Source of the DNA: Nonomuraea aridisoli
Lineage (GTDB): Bacteria; Actinomycetota; Actinomycetes; Streptosporangiales; Streptosporangiaceae
Assembly (NCBI RefSeq): GCF_003236395.1
Contig: NZ_POUD01000057.1
Location: 1-40,367 of the forward strand
Direction of reading: 5' to 3'
DNA: 40,367 nucleotides
In this document: positions 14,563 through 22,694 of the stretch, one piece after another
How positions within the stretch are numbered: position 1 is the first letter of the stretch
Layout: the number at the start of each line of letters is the position of its first letter
Notes under the pieces: generated by a model
What the model was told of the DNA's origin: nothing
The model's input: the letters and a program-made list of their open reading frames with translations, nothing else
Databases searched by the model: none
Made by a program: the position numbers and the translations under genes

Positions 14563-17318
14563 CGGAGCTCCACGAGGGCGGCGAGTTCGGCGTCGGTCAG
14601 TTCGGTGAGCGCGGCCTCGCCGGAGGCGAGCACGGCGTCGGCGAGCGAGCGTTTGGCGGCGAGCATCTGGGCGATGCGGTCCTCGATGGTGCCTTCGGCG
14701 ATCAGCCGGTGCACCTGCACGGGGCGGCTCTGGCCGATGCGGTGGGCGCGGTCGGTGGCCTGGTCCTCGACGGCGGGGTTCCACCAGCGGTCGTAGTGGA
14801 TGACGTGGTCGGCGCGGGTGAGGTTGAGCCCGGTGCCGGCGGCCTTGAGCGACAGCAGGAACACCGGGACGCCGCCGTCCTGGAAGCTCCGGACCAGCTC
14901 CTCGCGGCGGGCGACCGGGGTGCCGCCGTGCAGCAGCCGGGTGGGCACGCCGCGGCCGGTCAGGTGGCGTTCGATGAGGCGGGCCATGGCGACGTACTGG
15001 GTGAAGACCAGCACGGCGCCGTCCTCGGCGACGATGGTGTCGACGAGCTCATCGAGCAGCTCCAGCTTGCCGGAGCGGCCGGCCAGGCGCGGCGCGCTCT
15101 CGTGCAGGTAGTGGGCGGGGTGGTTGCAGATCTGTTTGAGCGCGGTCAGCAGCTTGACGATGAGGCCGCGCCTGGCCATGCCGGAGGCGCCGGCGATCTG
15201 CGTCATGCTCTCGCGCACGACGGCCTCGTACAGCCCGGCCTGTTCGGCGGTGAGGGCGACGGGGCGGTCGGTCTCGGTCTTGGCGGGCAGCTCGGGGGCG
15301 ATGCCGGGGTCGCTCTTGCGGCGGCGCAGCAGGAACGGCCCGACCAGGCGCGCCAGCCGTTCGGCGGTCTCGGTGTCGCCGCCTTCGACGTGCCTGGCCC
15401 ACCGCGCCCGGAACCTGGTCAGCGGGCCGAGCAGGCCGGGGGTGGTCCAGTCGAGGATGGCCCACAGCTCCGACAGGTTGTTCTCCACGGGGGTGCCGGT
15501 CAGGGCGACGCGGGCGGCGGCGGGGATCTCGCGCAGGGCCTTGGCGGTGCCGGAGGCGGGGTTCTTGACGTGCTGGGCCTCGTCGGCGACGAGCAGCCCC
15601 CACGGGTGCTCGGCCAGGCGGGGCGCGTCCAGGCGCATGGTGGCGTACGTGGTGAGCACGAAGCCCTCGTCGGCCAGGGTGCGGCTCGCGCCGTGGTAGC
15701 GGCGCACGGGGACGCCGGGGGCGAAGCGGGTGATCTCGCGTTCCCAGTTGCCCAGCAGCGACGCCGGGCACACCACGAGCGTCGGGCCGGTGCCGGCGCG
15801 GTGCAGGTGCAGGTGCAGGGCGATGAGCGTGATCGTCTTGCCCAGGCCCATGTCGTCGGCCAGGCAGGCGCCGAGCCCGAGCGAGGTCATCCTGGCCAGC
15901 CAGCGCAGCCCGGCCAGCTGGTAGTCGCGCAGGGTGGCGGCCAGGCCTGCGGGCACGGGGACGTCGGCGGGCGGCTCGGCCAGGCGGCGGCGCAGGTCGT
16001 CCAGCCACGCGGAGGGCTCGACGGCGACCTGCTCGCCGTCGACCTCGGCGGTGCCGGTCAGGGCGGCGGCGAGCGCCTCGATGCCGCTCAGCGGCTTGAG
16101 CTCGCGCTCGCGGGCCTTGCGGGCCAGGCCGGGGTCGATGAGCACCCACTGGTCGCGCAGGCGCACGACCGGCCGGTGGGCCTCGGCGAGCCGGTCCATC
16201 TCGGCGGCGGTCAGCGGCTCGCCGCCGAGGGCGAGCCGCCAGTCGAAGCTGGTCAGGTGCCGGCCGCCGAGGAACGACGGCAGGTCGGAGGGGGCGGGGT
16301 CGCGTTCGCCGACGACGGCGCGGGCGCTGAGCCCCCGTACGAGGGAGCGGGGCCAGTGGACGTCGACGCCGGCGGCGGCCAGCCGGTCGGCCGCGCCTGA
16401 GAGCAGGTCGCCGAGGTCGTCGTCGCCGAGCGTGAGCTCGTCGGGCACGGCGGCGTCGAGCAGCCGTTCCAGCCGGGGCCAGACGCGGGCGGCGCGGCGG
16501 ACGGCGAGGGTGGCCTCGATGCGGGCGCGCGGCCCGAACCCGGGGGCGCGGCCGTGCCACAGGTCGGCGGCGTCGACGACGAGCGCGGGGTCGGCCAGGC
16601 TGTGCAGCTGGGCGACGGCGCGGAACTCGGCGGCGGCCGGGTCGTCGGCCTCGATGCGCAGCGACAGCCGTACGCCGGAGTCGAGCGCCGCGGAGTTCTC
16701 CTCCGCCCAGCGGCGCAGGCCGGGCACCTTGACGGGCTCGGCGGCGGCGTACGCGCGGGCGCCGGTGGCCAGGACGGCGCCGGGCGAGCGCGGCATGGTG
16801 TCGGCCACGGCGTCGAGGAAGGCGCGCACGAGCGGCTCGGCGTCCGGCAGCCGCGGCTCGCCGTCCGCCTCCGGGAGCGGGACGGCGCGGGCCTCGGCGG
16901 GCATGGCGGCGGCCAGCTCGCGCACCCGGCGCAGGTCGTCGGCGTCGAGCGGGCCGGCCCGCCAGCAGTCGTGGTCGGCGGCCGACACGCCCGGGAGGAT
17001 CCGGCCGCGAGCGAGGAGTTGCAGCGCCACGACCGCCGCCGCGCCCCAGAAGCGGGCCGCCGGGTGGGCGCGCGCGTCGGCGCGGGCCCGCGCCAGCGCC
17101 GACACGGCCTCGCCGACCGGAACGTACGTCGCCGCCGCCTCGCGCAGGCGCATTTCCGGGCGCGTCTCGGGGGTGTGCGCAGGGCCGTCGCCGAACCGTT
17201 CCACGATTGTGACGAGAGATTCGCCACCAGGGTCAAGGAAGATCATCCGCCCGGATCTGGGCGGGTCGCCGGGCTCGAAGACGGCAGCGTGCCGTACCAG
17301 ATCCGTCACAACAGTCAC
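14559..17318 (-). CDS. SNF2/HepA-type DEAD/DEAH helicase
   Basis: About 919 residues. The N-terminal half is the SNF2-associated domain (HLTSFDWRLALGGEPLT, then VRLRDQWVLIDP). The motor follows: LRDYQLAGLRWLARM, motif I DDMGLGKT, Ia VVCPASLLGNWERE, motif II VADEAQHVKN, III ALTGTPVENN, and in lobe two VLFTQYVAM-like, LSLKAAGTGLNLTRA and DRAHRIGQ (motif VI). It is an ATP-driven double-strand DNA translocase, perhaps recycling RNA polymerase or remodelling nucleoprotein. I place the start at the GTG at 17318, because a -10-like TACACT lies 8-14 bases upstream, which suggests a leaderless message. GTG 17309 is an alternative. The frame stays open to 17384 but would run through the promoter. Confidence 0.88.
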   Translation of the reverse strand: MTVVTDLVRHAAVFEPGDPPRSGRMIFLDPGGESLVTIVERFGDGPAHTPETRPEMRLREAAATYVPVGEAVSALARARADARAHPAARFWGAAAVVALQLLARGRILPGVSAADHDCWRAGPLDADDLRRVRELAAAMPAEARAVPLPEADGEPRLPDAEPLVRAFLDAVADTMPRSPGAVLATGARAYAAAEPVKVPGLRRWAEENSAALDSGVRLSLRIEADDPAAAEFRAVAQLHSLADPALVVDAADLWHGRAPGFGPRARIEATLAVRRAARVWPRLERLLDAAVPDELTLGDDDLGDLLSGAADRLAAAGVDVHWPRSLVRGLSARAVVGERDPAPSDLPSFLGGRHLTSFDWRLALGGEPLTAAEMDRLAEAHRPVVRLRDQWVLIDPGLARKARERELKPLSGIEALAAALTGTAEVDGEQVAVEPSAWLDDLRRRLAEPPADVPVPAGLAATLRDYQLAGLRWLARMTSLGLGACLADDMGLGKTITLIALHLHLHRAGTGPTLVVCPASLLGNWEREITRFAPGVPVRRYHGASRTLADEGFVLTTYATMRLDAPRLAEHPWGLLVADEAQHVKNPASGTAKALREIPAAARVALTGTPVENNLSELWAILDWTTPGLLGPLTRFRARWARHVEGGDTETAERLARLVGPFLLRRRKSDPGIAPELPAKTETDRPVALTAEQAGLYEAVVRESMTQIAGASGMARRGLIVKLLTALKQICNHPAHYLHESAPRLAGRSGKLELLDELVDTIVAEDGAVLVFTQYVAMARLIERHLTGRGVPTRLLHGGTPVARREELVRSFQDGGVPVFLLSLKAAGTGLNLTRADHVIHYDRWWNPAVEDQATDRAHRIGQSRPVQVHRLIAEGTIEDRIAQMLAAKRSLADAVLASGEAALTELTDAELAALVELR

Positions 17319-17320
17319 GG

Positions 17321-17335
17321 CCGTACAGTGTACGG
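17321..17335. promoter_or_regulatory. Palindrome at the helicase promoter
   Basis: CCGTAC-AGT-GTACGG gives 6-bp perfect arms. On the minus strand it contains TACACT (17332-17327), a candidate -10 element about 8 bases before the GTG at 17318. A protein bound here would block transcription of the helicase/SWIM pair. Confidence 0.4.
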
Positions 17336-17418
17336 TACATCGGCCTGAGGTTTGCCACAGTGCGGCGAGGGAAGCGAACCTCATTCCGGGCTCATCCGAT
17401 CTTCCCTACCCTTTACCC

Positions 17419-18036
17419 ATGACTGACTGGCTGGTTGGACTGATGGAGAGCCTCGGGGCGCCCGGGGCGGGGCTCGCGATCGCGCTGGAAAACCTTTTCC
17501 CGCCCCTTCCGAGCGAGGTGATCCTCCCTCTGGCCGGCTTCACCGCGAGCCAAGGAGACATGGACCTCGTGGCGGTGCTCGTGTTCACGACCCTCGGCTC
17601 CGTGATCGGCGCCCTGGCCCTCTACGGCGTCGGGGCCCTGCTCGGCCGCGACCGCACCCTGGCCATCGCGGCCAAGCTCCCCCTCGTCAAGATCGCCGAC
17701 ATCGAGAAGACCGAGGCGTGGTTCCAGCGCCACGGCCGCAAGACCGTCTTCTTCGGCCGGATGATCCCGATCTTCCGCAGCCTCATCTCCATCCCGGCGG
17801 GCGTCGAGCGGATGCCCATCATGATCTTCACCCTGCTCACCACGGCGGGAAGCCTCATCTGGAACACCCTGTTCGTGATGGCCGGCTACTGGCTCGGCGA
17901 GGGCTGGGAGGTCGTGGAGACCTACGTCGGCATCGGCACCAACGTGGTGATCGGCATCGTCGCACTCGCGATCGTCGTCTTCGTCGTGGTCCGTCTCAGC
18001 GAGCGGCGCAAGGGCAGGCATGCGAGTCGCCGCTGA
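17419..18036 (+). CDS. DedA-family membrane protein
   Basis: A 205-residue protein with hydrophobic segments and the DedA hallmarks: ENLFPPLPSEVILPLAGF near the N-terminus, then FFGRMIPIFRSLISIPAGVERM, which carries the conserved G-R-x-[IV]-P and R-x-x-x-x-x-x-AG signature. DedA proteins flip undecaprenyl phosphate or phosphatidylethanolamine across the membrane, and loss often causes envelope stress. The ATG at 17419 gives the family N-terminus. The gene overlaps the following histidine kinase by 17 bases, so the two share an operon. Confidence 0.9.
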   Translation: MTDWLVGLMESLGAPGAGLAIALENLFPPLPSEVILPLAGFTASQGDMDLVAVLVFTTLGSVIGALALYGVGALLGRDRTLAIAAKLPLVKIADIEKTEAWFQRHGRKTVFFGRMIPIFRSLISIPAGVERMPIMIFTLLTTAGSLIWNTLFVMAGYWLGEGWEVVETYVGIGTNVVIGIVALAIVVFVVVRLSERRKGRHASRR

Positions 18037-19126
18037 CGGGCTGCGCCTGCTGGGCGCGGTCACGCTCGGCGCGCTCACCGCCGTGCTGGAGCTGGCGTTC
18101 CTGGTGCTGACGCTGCCGTTCCTGGGCAACCCGAACGTGGGGGTGTCGGCCCGGCGGCTGGCCCGTCTGGAGGCCCGCCGCCTGCGGCTCGACCTGTCGG
18201 CGCTGGAGGCCCTGCGGCCCGGCGCGCGCGACGCCCGCGCGGGCGGCTACCTCGCCGCCCGGGTCCCGGTCGGCGTCCTGGGCGGCCTGGTGATCGCGCT
18301 GCTGGCGTTCGGGCTGGTGACCGGCGTGCGGCTGGTGGTTGCGTGGACCCAGGGCGAGCCGTTCGACGGGATGCGCCCTTCCGCGCCGCTGGTCGCCTAC
18401 CTCTCCGTGGGCGGAATCGTGCTGCTGTTCCTCGTCCTGTCGGGCGTGGTCGGCGTGCACGCCCTGGAACGCCGCCTGGCACTGCGCCTGCTGGCCCCCG
18501 ACCCCACCGAGGCGCTCGAACGCCGCATCGCCGAACTGGCCGAGAGCCGCGCCGGCATCGTCGCGGCGGTCGACTCCGAACGGCGCCGGATCGAGCGCGA
18601 CCTGCACGACGGGCTGCAGCAGCGGCTGGTCGCGCTGTCGATGCTGGTCGGCCGGGCCCGCCGGGGCCGTTCCGAGCTGCTGGAGCAGGCCCATCAGGAG
18701 GCGCAGCAGGCGCTGGCGGAGCTGCGCGAGGTGGCCTGGCGGGTCTACCCGAGCGGGCTGGACACGCTGGGGCTGGGCGAGGCGCTGGCGGGCGTGGCGG
18801 AACGCTCCAGCGTGCCGGTCACGGTCGAGTGCCGGCTGACGCGGCGCCCGCCGATGGCGGTGGAGACGGCGGCGTACTTCGTGGTGTGCGAGGCCGTGAC
18901 GAACGCCGCCAAGCACGCCGGCGCCTCCCGCATCGCGGTCGAGGTGGCCGAGCAGGACGCCGCGGTGGTCGTGCACGTGCGCGACGACGGCCGCGGCGGC
19001 GCCAGCCCGGCCGGCGGGGGCCTGTCGGGGCTGGCCCGGCGGGTGGCGGCGCTGGACGGCCGCTTCGAGGTGCGCAGCCCGCAGGGCGGCCCGACGGCGA
19101 TCACGGCGGTGCTGCCGTGCGGGTGA
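18020..19126 (+). CDS. NarL-type sensor histidine kinase
   Basis: A 368-residue membrane kinase. About three hydrophobic segments (roughly residues 10-35, 82-108 and 124-148) form a small sensor with no large extracellular domain. The HisKA_3 dimerisation domain carries ERDLHDGLQQRLVAL with phospho-acceptor His196. The HATPase has EAVTNAAKH (Asn295), DDGRGG (322-327) and GGGLSGLARRV. It overlaps DedA upstream and its response regulator downstream by 10 bases. The intramembrane sensor and DedA linkage suggest envelope sensing; this is inference. A decayed paralogue of the same kinase lies at 27.8-28.5 kb. Confidence 0.92.
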   Translation: MRVAADGLRLLGAVTLGALTAVLELAFLVLTLPFLGNPNVGVSARRLARLEARRLRLDLSALEALRPGARDARAGGYLAARVPVGVLGGLVIALLAFGLVTGVRLVVAWTQGEPFDGMRPSAPLVAYLSVGGIVLLFLVLSGVVGVHALERRLALRLLAPDPTEALERRIAELAESRAGIVAAVDSERRRIERDLHDGLQQRLVALSMLVGRARRGRSELLEQAHQEAQQALAELREVAWRVYPSGLDTLGLGEALAGVAERSSVPVTVECRLTRRPPMAVETAAYFVVCEAVTNAAKHAGASRIAVEVAEQDAAVVVHVRDDGRGGASPAGGGLSGLARRVAALDGRFEVRSPQGGPTAITAVLPCG

Positions 19127-19761
19127 TCCTGGCCGAGGACTCCACGCTGCTGCGCGAGGGCCTGGTACGCCTGCTGGCGGAGGAGGGCCACGAGGTGCCC
19201 GCGGCCGTCGGCGACGGGGAGGCGCTGGTGGAGGCGGTGGCCGAGCACGTGCCGGACGCCGTCGTCGTGGACGTCCGCATGCCGCCGACCCACACCGACG
19301 AGGGGCTGCGGGCGGCCCTGGAGATCCGCCGCCGCTGGCCGCAGGTCAAGGTGCTGGTGTTGTCGCAGTACGTCGAGAAGCGCTACGCCGCCGAGCTGAT
19401 GAGCTCCGACGTCGAGGGCGTCGGCTACCTGCTGAAGGACCGGGTGGCGCAGGTGGGCGACTTCCTGGACGCGCTGGAGCGGGTGGGCGCCGGCGGGGCG
19501 GCGTTCGACCCGGAGGTGGTGCGGCAACTGCTGGCGCGCACCACCCAGGTCGATCCGCTGGCCCGGCTGACGGCGCGTGAGCGGGAGGTGCTGGAGCGGA
19601 TGGCGCAGGGCCTGACCAACGCCTCGATCGCCCAGGAGCTGCACGTGTCGCAGAGCGCGGTGGAGAAGCACGTCAACTCGTTGTTCGACAAGCTCGGCCT
19701 GGCCCACGCCAGCGGCTACAGCCGCCGCGTCCTGGCCGTCCTGCGCTTCCTGGGGTCCTGA
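19117..19761 (+). CDS. NarL/LuxR-family response regulator
   Basis: A 214-residue protein. The receiver domain has acidic residues in LAEDST, phospho-acceptor Asp52 in VVDVRMPP and Lys in YLLKDR. The C-terminal LuxR-type HTH reads LTAREREVLERMAQG, then NASIAQELHVSQSAVEKHV. The GTG start at 19117 lies inside the end of the kinase gene, indicating coupled translation. It ends 5 bases from the convergent hydrolase. A close paralogue at 28494 differs by a one-codon deletion in the DST(L)LREG region and by a displaced C-terminus. Confidence 0.92.
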   Translation: MRVILAEDSTLLREGLVRLLAEEGHEVPAAVGDGEALVEAVAEHVPDAVVVDVRMPPTHTDEGLRAALEIRRRWPQVKVLVLSQYVEKRYAAELMSSDVEGVGYLLKDRVAQVGDFLDALERVGAGGAAFDPEVVRQLLARTTQVDPLARLTAREREVLERMAQGLTNASIAQELHVSQSAVEKHVNSLFDKLGLAHASGYSRRVLAVLRFLGS

Positions 19762-19766
19762 GCGGT

Positions 19767-20672
19767 CTACCCGGCCAGATGGGCCTTGAAGAAGCCGGTC
19801 AGTCCCGCCACCGCGGGCGTGACGTAGACCTCCTTGTCGTACAGGTCGGTGTGCATCGCGCCGTCGATCCACAGCAGCTCCTTCGGGCCGGGGGCCTTGC
19901 GGAAGGCCTCCACGCTCATCCACGAGGTCACCGCCCCGCGCCCGACGATCATGAGCAGCGGGCGCGGCGCCAGCAGGTCGAGCGCGCCGAAGGCGTCGAA
20001 CACGGCGACGCGGTCGACGCCGGACCAGGTCAGCGACCTGGCCGAGCGCGGGTGCCGGGCGCGCGGGGTGCAGTAGTACTCCCAGCCCTCGTAGACGTGC
20101 GGGCCGCCACGGCGCGCCTCCTCTTCGGTCTCCGGGAAGATCGCGAAGGACCGGACCGCCTCACCGCGGGCCTCGGCCGTACGCGCCGCCGCGGCCGCCT
20201 CCAGCATGCCGTGGATCACGGCGGGGTCCTGGGCGCCGAAGCGGAACTGGCGCGCCAGGTCGACCGCGCTGACGGTGCCGACGGCCCTGATCCGGTGGTC
20301 GGTCGCGGCGGCGGCGAGGGCGTACCCGCCGGAGGCGCAGATGCCCAGCGCGCCGATGCGGTCGGGGTCGGCCGTCGGGAGGGTGGTGAGGTAGGAGACC
20401 GCGGCCTTGAGGTCCTCGACCCGGTGGGCCGGGTCCTCCAGACCGCGCGGCTCGCCCTCGCTCTCCCCCTGGTAGGCGGCGTCGAACGCCAGGGTGACGA
20501 ACCCCTGCTCGGCCAGGCGCCGCGCGTACAGTCCTGCGGTCTGCTCCTTCACCCCGCTGCCCGGGTGGCCGACGACGATCGCCGGGTGCCGCGCGGCGGA
20601 TCCGCCGTCGGGGGTGTGGAGGTGGCCGGCGGTCTTGAGGCCGGCGCTGAGGAAGCTGACATCGGTTCTCAT
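19767..20672 (-). CDS. Alpha/beta hydrolase (YcjY-like)
   Basis: A 301-residue hydrolase. It has HPGSG near residue 36, FDAAYQGESEGEPRG (lid entrance), nucleophile elbow GICASGGYA with Ser114, and a late IDGAMHTDLYDK segment supplying the catalytic His. The ordering matches the YcjY/dienelactone-hydrolase-like group found next to XRE-cupin regulators. The substrate is unknown, probably a small ester or peptide. The ATG at 20672 has only weak Shine-Dalgarno support. The XRE-cupin gene lies upstream on the same strand, separated by 276 bases containing a strong hairpin. Confidence 0.83.
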   Translation of the reverse strand: MRTDVSFLSAGLKTAGHLHTPDGGSAARHPAIVVGHPGSGVKEQTAGLYARRLAEQGFVTLAFDAAYQGESEGEPRGLEDPAHRVEDLKAAVSYLTTLPTADPDRIGALGICASGGYALAAAATDHRIRAVGTVSAVDLARQFRFGAQDPAVIHGMLEAAAAARTAEARGEAVRSFAIFPETEEEARRGGPHVYEGWEYYCTPRARHPRSARSLTWSGVDRVAVFDAFGALDLLAPRPLLMIVGRGAVTSWMSVEAFRKAPGPKELLWIDGAMHTDLYDKEVYVTPAVAGLTGFFKAHLAG

Positions 20673-20715
20673 GGGTGCTCATTTCGCGGTGAAGGGCGGG
20701 CCCGGGACGAGCCCG

Positions 20716-20740
20716 GTGGCCGCCGCACCTCGGCGGCCAC
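20716..20740. terminator. Perfect hairpin between XRE-cupin and hydrolase genes
   Basis: GTGGCCGCCG and CGGCGGCCAC are perfect 10-bp arms with a 5-base loop. It could end the minus-strand XRE transcript or fold in the hydrolase 5' leader. There is no U-tract on either side. Confidence 0.4.
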
Positions 20741-20842
20741 GACTCCACGGTCGCCTCGCCGGGCCCGCGGGTGCCAGGGACGGCTCTGCGTATGCAGACC
20801 GGTACCAGGCACGCGGCGGTGGTCGCGGCGGACAATGGAGCC

Positions 20843-20947
20843 ATGGGACACCACGGCACCCCTTCCGGCGGCAACGAGCTCGGCGAGTTCCTGCGCTTCC
20901 TCCTGCAGTGGTCCGCGACGCACACCGTCCAGGGCGGCCGGCGGTGA
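20843..20947 (+). CDS. Possible 34-residue small protein, unrecognised
   Basis: A short plus-strand frame in the 276-base gap between two minus-strand genes. It begins at an ATG with GGAG 3 bases upstream and encodes a Gly/His-rich start followed by an amphipathic LGEFLRFLLQWSA segment. Its stop lies one base before the end of the XRE gene. I do not recognise a family and the evidence is thin. The gap otherwise holds only the hairpin at 20716-20740. Confidence 0.22.
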   Translation: MGHHGTPSGGNELGEFLRFLLQWSATHTVQGGRR

Positions 20948-20948
20948 C

Positions 20949-21536
20949 CTATCCGGTCGGGCGGGAGCGGGCGCGTACGTGGGCGCGCTCGCCCTGGGGG
21001 CCGAACAGGACGAGCAGCTCGACCGGCTCGGCGCCGGCCGGTCCCAGCCAGTGCGGGACGCGGGTGTCGAACTCGGCCGCCTCGCCGGTCGCGAGGACGA
21101 GCTCCTGTTCGCCGAGGACGAGCCGGAGCCGGCCGCCCAGGACGTACAGCCACTCGTAGCCCTCGTGGCGCTGCGGGTCGGGCGTCGCGGGGCCGGTCGC
21201 ACCGGGCATGATCACTTTGTACGCCTGGGTGCCGCCGGCCGTGCGGGTCAGCCGAATGTAGGTCATGCCGTCGCGCTGGATCGGCCGCAGGTTGACGCGC
21301 GGATCGCCGGTGTACGGCGCTCCGATGAGCTCCTCGAGCGGCATGCCGTACGCCCTGGCCAGCGGCAGCAGCAGCTCGAGGTTCGGCCGCCGCCTGCCGC
21401 TCTCCAGGCGCGACAGCGTGCTCTCCGAGATACCGGTGGCCGCGGCCAGATCCGTCAGGGTGCGGCCGCGGCCGCGGCGCAGCCGCCGAAGCCTGGGTCC
21501 CATGGCGGCCAGTACGGCGTCCAGGTCGTCGTCCAC
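20949..21536 (-). CDS. XRE-family regulator with C-terminal cupin domain
   Basis: About 195 residues. The N-terminal HTH reads LRRLRRGRGRTLTDLAAATGISESTLSRLESGRRRP. The C-terminal cupin (about residues 110-190) contains HEGYEWLYVLGGRLRLVLG and TRVPHWLGPAG. XRE-cupin proteins sense a small ligand in the cupin barrel and usually control a neighbouring catabolic or export gene, here probably the hydrolase downstream. I prefer the GTG at 21536, which has AAGGTGG in front. A TTG at 21560 would add 8 residues and would overlap the inverted repeat. Confidence 0.83.
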   Translation of the reverse strand: MDDDLDAVLAAMGPRLRRLRRGRGRTLTDLAAATGISESTLSRLESGRRRPNLELLLPLARAYGMPLEELIGAPYTGDPRVNLRPIQRDGMTYIRLTRTAGGTQAYKVIMPGATGPATPDPQRHEGYEWLYVLGGRLRLVLGEQELVLATGEAAEFDTRVPHWLGPAGAEPVELLVLFGPQGERAHVRARSRPTG

Positions 21537-21543
21537 GCGTCCA

Positions 21544-21562
21544 CCTTGCCAAGGCGGCAAGG
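21544..21562. promoter_or_regulatory. Inverted repeat at XRE-cupin start, probable autoregulatory operator
   Basis: CCTTGCC (21544-21550) and GGCAAGG (21556-21562) are perfect 7-bp arms with a 5-base spacer. They lie immediately upstream of the GTG start on the minus strand and overlap its ribosome-binding site. Confidence 0.5.
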
Positions 21563-21690
21563 TTCAGCGCAACTTACGTCCCGATCGCGGCGATACCCAC
21601 GTGGTCACTGTGCACACGACGTCTTGCCGTTCCGGCAACTTTGTACACCCATGCCGATCGCCGCAACGCCTCCCGACGATCTTTCCCGTC

Positions 21691-21719
21691 TTGACAAATA
21701 GATTTGTCGGTAAGAGGAT
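21691..21719 (+). promoter_or_regulatory. Promoter with palindrome over the -35 box
   Basis: TTGACA at 21691-21696 is a consensus -35. GAGGAT at 21714-21719 is a weak -10 at 17-base spacing. A perfect palindrome GACAAAT-AG-ATTTGTC occupies 21693-21708, so a bound repressor would cover the -35 box. The gene at 21750 is the target. The controlling protein is not obvious from the neighbours. Confidence 0.55.
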
Positions 21720-21749
21720 GAGGGCATTCCCGCCAGACAGGAGACCGCC

Positions 21750-22292
21750 ATGCGGAAGATCATCGCCGGATTGTTCATCTCGCTCGACGGCGTCGTCGAG
21801 GCCCCGGAGACCTGGCATTTCCCGTACTACAACGACGAGATGGGGGAGGCGGTCGCCGCCCAGATGCGGGCCGCCGGGGCCACGCTGTTCGGCCGGCGCA
21901 CGTACGAGATCTTCGCCGCGCACTGGCCGCATCAGGACCCGCAGGACCCGATGGCCGCCACCCTGAACGCCAGCCCCAAGTACGTCGTCTCCACCACCCT
22001 CACCGACCCGAAGTGGGAGAACACCACGGTCATCGGCGGCGACGTGCGCGCCGAGCTGACCCGGCTCAAGCAGGAGCCCGGCGAGAACTTCGGCATGACC
22101 GGCAGCGCCACCCTGGTCTCCTGGCTGCTGCGCGAGGGTCTGCTCGACGAGCTCCGCCTGCTCGTGCACCCCATCGTCATCGGCGCCGGCAAGCGCCTGT
22201 TCGAGGACGGGATCGGGCAGATCCCGCTCACGCTCACCGCGTCCGAGACGTTCAGCACCGGCGTGCTGAACCTGACCTACACGAAGGCCTGA
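21750..22292 (+). CDS. RibD C-terminal / dihydrofolate-reductase-like family protein
   Basis: A 180-residue protein beginning MRKIIAGLFISLDGVVEAPE. It has a LFGRRTYEIFAAHWP segment and, near the end, LLDELRLLVHPIVIGAGKRLFEDG. These mark the RibD_C / bacterial bifunctional deaminase-reductase fold widely found as stand-alone reductases. It probably binds NADPH, but the folate or pyrimidine substrate is not established for these stand-alone forms. The ATG has AGGAGA upstream. The next gene follows one base after the stop. Confidence 0.87.
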   Translation: MRKIIAGLFISLDGVVEAPETWHFPYYNDEMGEAVAAQMRAAGATLFGRRTYEIFAAHWPHQDPQDPMAATLNASPKYVVSTTLTDPKWENTTVIGGDVRAELTRLKQEPGENFGMTGSATLVSWLLREGLLDELRLLVHPIVIGAGKRLFEDGIGQIPLTLTASETFSTGVLNLTYTKA

Positions 22293-22293
22293 C

Positions 22294-22692
22294 ATGTCCG
22301 TCAAGACCGTTGCCGACAAGCTCCTCGTCAAGCCGGGGCGGACGGTGTGGATCTCCGACGCCGCCCACCGCCCGCTCGTCGAGCCGCTGCCGGAGGGCGC
22401 CCGCCACACCGGCGACCTGAAGGAGGCCGCCGTCGCGGTGTTCTTCGCCGCCGACGCCGCCGCGGCCCGGCGGCTGCTGGACGAGCACCGCGACCGCCTC
22501 ACCGACCCCGCGGTCGTCTGGGTCGCCTACCCGAAGGGCAACGCCTCCGACATCAACCGCGACACGCTCTGGCCGATCGTGGGGGAGTACGGGCTGCGTC
22601 CCAACGGCCAGGTCGCGGTGGACGAGGTCTGGTCGGCGCTGCGTTTTCGCCCGCTCAAGGAGGGCGAGCCGCCGTTCACGGGCGGCCGGTGA
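22294..22692 (+). CDS. Conserved small protein of unknown function
   Basis: A 132-residue soluble protein. It begins SVKTVADKLLVKPGRTVWISDA and has a central acidic/Ala-rich AAVAVFFAADAAAARRLLDEH. It ends in a conserved-looking block, WVAYPKGNASDINRDTLW, then QVAVDEVWSALRFRPLKEGE. I recognise the type as recurrent in actinobacteria but know no function. It starts one base after the RibD_C-like gene, so the two are co-translated and may act in one pathway. It ends 2 bases from the convergent MocR gene. Confidence 0.7.
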   Translation: MSVKTVADKLLVKPGRTVWISDAAHRPLVEPLPEGARHTGDLKEAAVAVFFAADAAAARRLLDEHRDRLTDPAVVWVAYPKGNASDINRDTLWPIVGEYGLRPNGQVAVDEVWSALRFRPLKEGEPPFTGGR

Positions 22693-22694
22693 GG

